A DNA stretch of 64,000 nt, from the NCBI GenBank assembly GCA_022828595.1, contig JAKGHH010000002.1, positions 106,017,254 through 106,081,253 on the forward strand, in the 5' to 3' direction. Shown one piece after another: positions 57,301 to 64,000 of the stretch. Made by a program: the position numbers and the translations under genes. The stretch's first letter is position 1, and every line of letters starts with the position of its first letter. Source of the DNA: Nelumbo lutea. Taxonomy: Eukaryota > Streptophyta > Magnoliopsida > Proteales > Nelumbonaceae. Under the pieces are notes generated by a model. The model did not search any database and was not told where the DNA came from. It saw only the letters and a list, made by a program, of their open reading frames with translations.

Positions 57301-57549
57301 AGTGCAATGTGCACCCTTCTCCTTGGCTGTTTGATAGCTTTATATGTAATAGCCACTCCAATTTCATTTCCATTCACTTGAATTCAAAACATTATTTATC
57401 TAGTAAAATAAGTGCTTGGAAGTATTTCTTATTTATAGATGCATATAAAGTTAATATAACACCCATGCATTACCTTTTGGGGGCTGCTAAAACCGACAGC
57501 AAAGGAGTATTTATCTTTCCTTCTTCTTCTCGTTGTGTGTTGTGTACGA

Positions 57550-57566
57550 GAGAGAGAGAGAGAGCA
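57550..57566. repeat. GA microsatellite
   Basis: Short GA run inside the Pack-MULE candidate. Confidence 0.6.
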
Positions 57567-58077
57567 TAAAGTATGTCATCAATGGGATATCCATTAAGAA
57601 GCTTTGTCAAGCAAAGGGCATTTTAAATTTAAATCATCTATGAAAGAACGAGCTTAGTACAGTTGCTGTCACACGTAGCTGAAGATCAGAATTCAAATTA
57701 GTGGGGAGCTTGAGAACTTCCTCTACTTGATTGCATTTTTTAGAGCTTGTAAGTGATGATCCTTTACTTTTCTTGCTCAAATGTGTGTTCCAATGGTTCC
57801 TTCACTTGATTGTCAATTCGGCCTGCCATTCACCAGTGATTACAGACCATTTATAAAAGAAGCACCAGATTACTTATTTTACACCAAAAGAAGCATAGAA
57901 GGCCATGATTTTGCCATCGGCAAAAAGGGTAAAATGGGTACTTTAAAAAAATAATGCATCAATCAAATGTTTTTCTTATGGGATAGTGACAGAAGAGGTT
58001 TATGTTGAATTTTTAAAAGTTGGGAAGAGGTTTGTGTGATTGTAAGAAATTTGAGGGAAGGTTTTTGTATTTTACCC

Positions 58078-58265
58078 TAAAATTTTAAATAATTATGGAA
58101 AGTTGCCATCTGGATCCGGACCCCCGGACCCAATGGGTGATGGATGGATTACCTAATTCTGACAATATTCTGTGGGATCCAAATCGACGCGGCGTAGTCA
58201 CCCACGGATTAGATTGGTGGGTCTCTCCTGATTTTTAAATCCTTTCTCCATTTTCCTCAGTCCAT

Positions 58266-58297
<32 letters not shown>

Positions 58298-58806
58298 AAG
58301 CCTTCTTGCTGCCCGTCTTTTCCTCTTTGATTTGGGTCCGTTCTTTTCTGTAGTTTTCTTTTCATCTCTTGATCGTCTCTAGCGGTTGATTTATTTACTA
58401 ATCCATCTGGATTTGAGATTTTTTTTGGCCTAGATTTTCGAATTGATGTATTTTCGTTCATGTGATTCGAGTTGCTTCTGATTTGTGGGTTTTTTTTCTT
58501 TTCTTATTTCCCATATTTCAAATCCAAGGTTAGTATAGAAATTCAGCTTTTTTTCAGTAAATCAATCAGTTATTTCTTCTGTTCCTATCTGTTCGTTCTG
58601 TCAATTTGGGAGGTTTCCACTTTCCGCTGTGCATTGAACTAAAAGATTCATTTTTTTCTCCTTTTGTGGTAGTTCGGCTGTTTGAGGGAGATCTCGTTTA
58701 TTTATTTCTCTTACAAAGATATATATATTTTTTTCTTTTGTTCTAGCTTCTGGGTTCTATTCTTCGAGTATTTTCGGTGATTGATTTGTGGGCATTCACT
58801 GCGGAT
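58078..58806 (+). promoter_or_regulatory. Promoter and 5' untranslated region of the ABHD18-like gene
   Basis: A CT microsatellite at 58268-58298 and T-rich text typical of a plant leader precede the start codon. A leader intron is likely: CCAAGGTTAGTAT gives a donor at 58529, and TTTTGTTCTAG gives an acceptor ending at 58746, leaving 60 bp of leader before the ATG. No stop-free upstream frame competes strongly with the ATG at 58807. Confidence 0.5.
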
Positions 58807-60808
58807 ATGGTTACAGTAAACCTTGGGATTCTTCATTATGTATTGGATCACATCTATGGTGCATTCGTCCACCGAACAAAAATCAGCCCACCATTCTTCT
58901 CCAGAGGATGGGGAGGTAACAAGCTCGATTTGCTTGAGAGCATGATCAAGCAGCTCTTCCCAGATCCAGAAGTCGCTGGCCAGAACTCGACTCCAAATTT
59001 GGTTCAGCCCATATGGAGAACCGTCTGGGAGACCAAGACCGCTTGCCTGAGGGAAGGTGTTTTCAGGACGCCGTGCGACGAGCAGCTGATTGATGCATTG
59101 CCCCCGGAGAGTCACAATGCAAGGGTCGCTTTTCTTACACCAAAGTCTGTCCCACCGCAGAGGATGGCCTGTGTGGTTCATCTTGCAGGTAACAGCTTCC
59201 ATCTTTTTCAGTTTGATCCTTTCTTCTGAGAAGAATTGAATTGTAAGCTGACATTGGATTCAGTTGGAATTGCCAATTGCTCTTCCTTTTGCATCTGAGA
59301 AATAGACTTCTCCGAATGCCTTGCAATGCGGGTCTTCAAGATCTCTATCTGTTTTATTTTCCTTTTATAATTCATTTCATAGATTTTGTGTGTAAATCAT
59401 CTGGCGCCTTAAGTTGGGAAAGTTAGACCATATGAGTTTGAATTCCTGGTTATAGGAACTGGAGACCATACATTTGAGCGGAGGCTGCGTCTAGGTACTC
59501 CATTGTTGAAGGAAAATATAGCAACCATGGTGCTTGAGAGGTGAGAGCTGTTCGTGCATAAGCTAGATGCTCTGAAAAGTAGAAAGGGTTATGCTGATTC
59601 AAGTTCATAGGTTCTGAATCAAGGTGAATCTTATGCTGCAGCCCTTTCTATGGACAGAGGCGTCCTATGTTGCAGCGTGGTGCGAAGCTTCTTTGCGTGA
59701 GTGACTTGCTTTTGCTGGGGAGAGTCACCATTGAGGAAGCTCGGAGTCTGTTATACTGGTTGGAGTATGAGGCTGGCTTTGGCAAGACTGGTGTATGTGG
59801 ACTTAGCATGGGTGAGTCTTCTGTGCAAATTCAAGTTCCTCAACTTGCATCATAAGTAGGATTTCTCAAGGTTTCTAGGAAATTTAATTTAAACTGTTAT
59901 CAGTTATTGAAAGATTTGGTCAACTATGCTTTTTTCTTGAATTGTTTTAGGTGGTGTACATGCTGCAATGGTTGGATCACTGCATCCAACTCCTGTTGCT
60001 ACACTCCCATTTCTCTCTCCCCACTCTGCTGTTGTGGCATTCTGTGAAGGAATACTAAAGCATGCTACTGCATGGGAGGCACTGAGAGAAGATGGAGCAG
60101 CACAGAAGGCTGCACTGACACTCGAGGAAGTGAGAGAAAGGATGAGATCTGTGCTGTCACTCACAGATGTTACACGTTTTCCAATCCCCAAGAATCCTCA
60201 AGCTGTTATCTTTGTTGCAGCTACTGTAAGTCCCACATCTTAATTATAGATGGAAATACAATGCATGCAATTGAAGTGTTCTCCTTTTTAGTAAGGGATC
60301 ATCTTGCGCAATTCCTTCCTTTCTCTACCTTTCACCTTACACTGTGATCTGTTTCTACACAATTTTGTCTTTTCTTTGAGCTTTTTTAATTGATTAGGAC
60401 TAGCTTTGAATGGTATCCACTTGTCTGACTTCAAATTCCAATCGTGGTCCTATTTACAATTGAATCAAATATGGTCTAGTCCAATCCAATCCAATCTAAT
60501 AATATGCAAGCTTTTACGTTTTGATTCAAGCTTATATGTTTGCAACCATAGGTTAAATAGTCCTCTATTTGCATTTATTTTCTTACCATAAATTCTGATT
60601 CTGGCATCTTTCATAACCATTTTTTTTCCAGGATGATGGATACATACCAAAGCACTCAGTTCTGGAGCTTCAAAGAGCTTGGCCGGGTTCAGAAGTGAGA
60701 TGGGTGACAGGAGGTCATGTGTCATCCTTCATCCTCCACAATGATGAATTTCGCAGAGCTATTATGGATGGGCTAAACAGGTTGGCATGGAAAGAGTCTC
60801 CCTTGTAA
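58807..60808 (+). CDS. ABHD18: Alpha/beta-hydrolase, ABHD18 (DUF2048) family, five exons
   Basis: Coding exons are 58807-59188, 59456-59540, 59642-59811, 59951-60225 and 60632-60808, all with GT/AG borders and matching phases; 362 residues. The N-terminus MVTVNLGILHYVLDHIYGAF is characteristic of the plant family (compare Arabidopsis At3g12150, from memory). HLAGTGDH spans the first junction and could form the oxyanion region. The nucleophile elbow GLSMG places Ser211; DDG at 305-307 and GGH with His333 complete a plausible catalytic triad. Substrate and cellular place are not known to me for the plant proteins. The gene ends TGGAAAGAGTCTCCCTTGTAA-like at 60808. It is intact and probably expressed. 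Confidence 0.93.
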
Positions 60809-62055
60809 CAAAAGCACCAAAGTTGATGGGCTTGCATTTATCTTCTTGGGAAATTGACTAATTCATTTCATCAAACATGTAAATGAAGCTAATCCTCAAT
60901 TCCTCGTGCACCCTGACAGGGAAGGAAATATTGGGTGCTCTGTAAGCTTGTATTTGTTATGTATTACAGTGAAAATACAAGGGGAAAAGCTCATTTAAGG
61001 TAAAGAGTAAGCTTGCAGGCTTGTTTGATATGTAACTCTGATCTCAATTCTCAATCAATGTTTTGATGGGTAACTTTGGATTGTGTCAACCTCGTGGTTA
61101 TGACAAACAACCTATTGAATTATGGCTTTAGTTCACATGTAAAATGTTTACTGATCGATAATATATATGTGAGTATCATGGTATGATTTCTACCGTCATC
61201 CCTTTCTAGAGCAATAGGCCTTGATGTACAATATGAAATTCATTTTTAATTTACTTCTATCAATAATGTATTATGATAATTTTTAGTTCACAACCATTAT
61301 CTGAATCTCATCCGAGTCTAATCTAATTCTGATAGATAAGATCTGATTTAAATTCGATTTTAACAAAATCAAAATTTGGATCTAGCCGCCTCTAGGTTTA
61401 TCTGATTACGATCCTTTTGCATCCATGTACTCACTGGCAAGGTTCAAAGTATTGAACGATATGCATATCGGTAGTATCGCATCGCTACATAGAAACGCCT
61501 GAAACTCATTTTATTTTTAATTTTTTTTTCAAATTTTGGTTTTTTTGGAAATTAAAAACAGAATTTTTTATTGAAAAAAGTTGAAGTTCTAAAGCACTTG
61601 GAAACAGACGTTTCGGACCATATTTTAAACCATACTCGCTGGAACTCACAATGTTTAATCATATAGGAAAGCCATGAATGAATCGAGAGAGAAGAAACAA
61701 CAGTAGTTCCTTGTGATCCAAGCAAATTAAGTTTAATTAACAGATACATAGTAGACAAACAAGCATCAATAGCACTGGATCTCCAACAAAAAGAGGGCTA
61801 TGGGTTCATGTGAGGTAACATCTGACAGAATTTCTATGTCGCTAGAACAAAGTACAAACAAAAATGAAACAATGTAAGCCTTAGGGGTGATTTGTTGCCA
61901 TCGCTCCTGAAAGGCAACAGAGAAACTTGATGTCAGAGATATCACATAGTGCCACCGTTTTGGAGGAATGTAAAGCATTCACCTTTTAGATGCAATCCAT
62001 AAAACTCAAGTTCTGCACCTTTCTAACTTCTTTCACCAAATTGTCAAGATCCGCT
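60809..62055. other. ABHD18 3' flank and intergenic DNA
   Basis: The 3' untranslated region probably covers the first 200 bp or so. At 61438-61660 there is a repeat with GGTTCAAAGTATTGAACGA and CGGTAGTATCGCATCG, typical of a dispersed non-autonomous transposon. No other gene was seen. Confidence 0.5.
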
Positions 62056-62407
62056 AGCCCCGTTCGCTTTTTGGTAACTTACTTATTTGGGTAAATGTAG
62101 TTATATGGGTAAGTTTTTCCTGGGCCCATGTTTTTCTATTTATCACGTAAGACAATGACCATTTTAGTTATAAAAATTTATTATTAAAAGGGATATTTTT
62201 ATCCCATTCAAGTGTTGACAAATTTTCCCCTAAGTGAAAAACTTATTTATCCATCTAGGAGATGGGCATCACTTACACGGGTAAGTGATACTCAAGAAAA
62301 TAAACATTTCATAATCTTCACATAAATCTAAAAAATGAACATACGATTCTTGATCATTAATAACAAAAATCTCATTGACCAACTTTCCTCCCTCTCAAAA
62401 TCCTTAA
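62056..62407. repeat. Dispersed MITE-like element, copy 2
   Basis: Homologous to 48621-48923 with the shared phrases listed there. Flanks were not resolved. Confidence 0.6.
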
Positions 62408-62880
62408 AAATAGCACCCCCTAAATGTAAAGAAATTTGGGTGACAACGCTGTAAACAAATTGATAAACAACCACTTACCAAAAAGGTCAAAGGTTAAAGA
62501 GGAGAAATATGCAACTGCAGATAGAAAATAGAAGATATCGTGACATGCTGGAAGAATAGACTATTAGTGAGGAGATTAAACAAATATCAATAACACCCGG
62601 CAAAAAGAGTCATAAAAAAACGTCATAAGGCAGCTCCTTGAGAGCCACATAAAAGAAAAGGCATGCATCTCAAGACAGATCAATGTATATGCGTGTATTT
62701 TATGCTACGAGATCAATGTGTTTCTAATAGGGATTTTGAGTTGCCAAAATGTTTGTTCGGGTGATTGTACAAATTACCTTGACCTCATCTAGGACACCCT
62801 AAATCTGAGAGAGGAATCATTCCGTTTTCATCAATAGTTACTAGAGTGTTTCATTAATCAATAGGTAGTTTTTGAACTAA
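62408..62880. other. Intergenic, no gene seen
   Basis: No recognisable feature before the copia 3 sequence begins. Confidence 0.45.
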
Positions 62881-62929
62881 TAGGATATAGCTACATCTAG
62901 TTTAGCAACAGGTGGACAGCCACAGATGA

Positions 62930-63380
62930 TTCTGGTGGAGCACACTCTACTTCCTTTGCTCACACAGGTAGTTCACATGCCACTACAAATTATGTTTCTA
63001 CTTTAGGTAAGGAGGGACCTTCTTGGATTATAGATTCTGGAGCCTCAAAAAACATGACCCATAGTTCCACTATTTTTTCTTCTTACCAACTCTGTTCTAG
63101 CAAAGACAGGGTCTCCACAACTGATGGATCTCATGTTCCCATTGCTAGGAAGGGGTCTGTCAAGATTAGTGATTCATTTTCCCTTCCCTCTGTCCTTCAT
63201 GTTCTCAGATTGAGTACTAATTTGTTATCTGTTAGTATTTTGATTAAGAACCTGAATTGTTTAGTATTTTTTTCTCTTGATCATTGTATCTTGTAGGATC
63301 TAGATTCAAAGAGGACGATTGGGAGTGGTCATGAAGTGAATGGAATTTACCTCATGGATGTACTTCTTTCTCATCAAAGC
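62930..63380 (+). pseudogene. Copia 3 aspartic protease region
   Basis: The open frame at 63054-63296 is preceded in phase by WIIDSGAS. Downstream, SLDHCIL ends at a stop, then DLDSKRTIGSGHEVNGIYLM continues the usual text. The protease would process gag-pol in a working element; this copy has at least one in-frame stop. Confidence 0.8.
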
Positions 63381-63682
63381 AATGTTTTAAAAAATGACCT
63401 GGAAATGGAACCGTTTTTGTCACTGGCTTTTGGGTCAATGGTCTAACCGTCCAATTCGAATAGACAACTCATTCTGACAGAAAATAAAAAAAAAATAATT
63501 AAAAAATAAAAAAGGTCAAAACCGTTGAACAAGTCGACGGTTCAATGGTTCAACTGCTTTGTTGACTTTTTCAACGATTGTTGACTAGATTCCGGGTTTA
63601 TGCAAAAATGGAACCGATCACCTAGACAGATCCTAGGCTAAACAATTTGACCATTCATGTCAATGGCAGTTCGAAAATACTG
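63380..63682. mobile_element. hAT-like non-autonomous element nested in copia 3, 303 bp
   Basis: Ends CAATGTTTTAAAAAATGAC and, complemented from the right, CAGTATTTTCGAACTGCC. Flanks CATCAAAG (63372-63379) and CATCAGAG (63683-63690) agree at seven of eight bases, as expected for an 8-bp hAT duplication. Copia text resumes at once on the far side. The interior carries the family phrases CAAGTCGACGGTTCAATGG and GGAACCGATCACCTAGAC. Confidence 0.85.
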
Positions 63683-63689
63683 CATCAGA

Positions 63690-64000
63690 GTCATCATGTC
63701 AGTAGGAATAGTGAGTTAGATTATGCTATGGCATAATCGTTTAGGTCATTTGCTTTTTCTCTTCTTTGAGTCTGTTAGTTTGTCAAGTTTGGAGCGTGAA
63801 GGTCGCCAACTTGGAAAGCATTGTAGACATTCTTTTAAAGATGTTCATTTCTTTTTTATGTTATTCATTTTGATGTGTGGGGACCTTATCATGTTTCTTC
63901 TATGGGTGGTTATCGATATTTTTTCTTATTTGTGGATGGTTTCTCTCAATATTCTTTGATTTATTTGATGAGATCCCAAGATAAGATACAATCCTTGGTA
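63690..64000 (+). pseudogene. Copia 3 GAG-pre-integrase and integrase start
   Basis: MLWHNRLGHLLFLFFESVSL matches the GAG-pre-integrase LWHxRLGH signature. The following text, in shifted frames, matches the start of the integrase (DVWGP-like near 63875, VDGFSQYSLIYLM near 63930). It continues beyond the window. Confidence 0.75.

Larger units (their letters stand above)
56558..58077. mobile_element. Pack-MULE candidate with captured EF-hand gene
   Basis: The left end GGATAAATACAAAATCCTC and the complemented right end GGGTAAAATACAAAAACCT start imperfect inverted repeats of roughly 180 bp, which share ACAATCA(T/C)A, CACTGTCCCAGATGCATTA/CACTATCCC...GATGCATTA and TTTTATCCTTTT/TTTTACCCTTTT blocks. 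The flanks AAAAATTTT and TAAAATTTT agree at eight of nine bases, although the flanks also resemble each other as inverted sequence. Between the ends lies minus-strand DNA homologous to an EF-hand protein gene. No transposase is present. Confidence 0.7.
62881..64000 (+). mobile_element. Ty1/copia retrotransposon 3, partial (+ strand)
   Basis: Runs off the right edge. It starts with a gag-protease linker rich in Ser and Thr; then the protease motif WIIDSGASKNMTHSS appears at about 63024-63068, with catalytic Asp-Ser-Gly. LPSVLHVLRLSTNLLSVSIL follows, and, after a nested insertion, LWHNRLGHL (GAG-pre-integrase) at 63726. Broken integrase text follows (VDGFSQYSLIYLM). It has stops and shifts within 400 bp of the protease. 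No LTR lies in the window. Confidence 0.85.

Noticed and set aside
58711..59202. 163-residue antisense frame over ABHD18 exon 1
   Set aside because: The + strand translation matches a known family with correct splice sites; the antisense frame matches nothing I know.
1..64000. CRISPR arrays, operons, bacterial-type terminators
   Set aside because: The content is plant nuclear; the tandem repeats present have no spacer structure.
1..64000. tRNA or rRNA genes
   Set aside because: No stretch with a credible A-box, B-box and cloverleaf spacing was found by eye; the only tRNA-related strings are retrotransposon primer-binding sites at 26193 and 45645.

Overview
This is plant nuclear DNA, from a flowering plant that is probably not a grass. 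It is AT-rich. The genes have plant-type introns, plant-specific families are present (UGT92-type glycosyltransferase, IRK-interacting protein, NPH3/BTB fragment), and Ty1/copia and Ty3/gypsy retrotransposons and MITEs are dense. The species cannot be named from the sequence alone. No CRISPR, operon, rRNA or convincing tRNA was seen.

Only three protein-coding genes look intact, all on the + strand. They are an IRK-interacting-protein (IRKI) homologue with two coding exons (11919-14005), an intronless family-1 UDP-glycosyltransferase of the UGT92A type (35245-36696), and a five-exon ABHD18-type (DUF2048) alpha/beta-hydrolase (58807-60808). From memory, the Arabidopsis IRKI and UGT92A1 genes are direct neighbours (At5g12900 and At5g12890). 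The first two genes would then be a conserved pair, pushed more than 20 kb apart here by transposons. The three genes share no pathway that I can see.

Layout. 1-1110: decayed gypsy element. 1299-3060: partial copy of the IRKI 5' flank. 3.2-8.0 kb: a Tourist-like MITE, a putative Helitron and a near-perfect fold-back element. 8.7-11.5 kb: IRKI 5' flank with its own insertions. 11.5-14.0 kb: IRKI. 14-17.2 kb: intergenic with MITEs. 17.2-18.1 kb: MULE-like terminus followed by a broken NPH3-domain exon. 18.1-21.8 kb: cluster of hAT-like repeats, a local duplication and a long TA tract. 21.8-26.4 kb: copia element 1 (minus strand). 26.1-39.0 kb: a recent tandem segmental duplication. Its right unit holds the intact glycosyltransferase; its left unit holds a truncated copy whose 5' two-thirds is replaced by a 15-bp minisatellite. 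41.57-45.80 kb: copia element 2 (minus strand) with matching target-site duplications. 45.8-50.1 kb: LTR-like and LINE-like remnants, MITEs and a hAT-type element with a perfect 8-bp target duplication. 51.4-53.4 kb: MULE-like element filled by a GC-rich minisatellite. 54.2-55.4 kb: short-period repeats. 56.56-58.08 kb: a Pack-MULE candidate carrying a decayed EF-hand gene. 58.2-60.8 kb: the hydrolase. 62.9-64.0 kb: the start of copia element 3 (+ strand), split by a hAT-like insertion.

The most informative features are structural: a datable tandem duplication that made and then ruined a glycosyltransferase copy, transposons with captured host-gene exons, and a very long inverted repeat that could feed small-RNA pathways. 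I found nothing that can be defended as an entirely new biological system.
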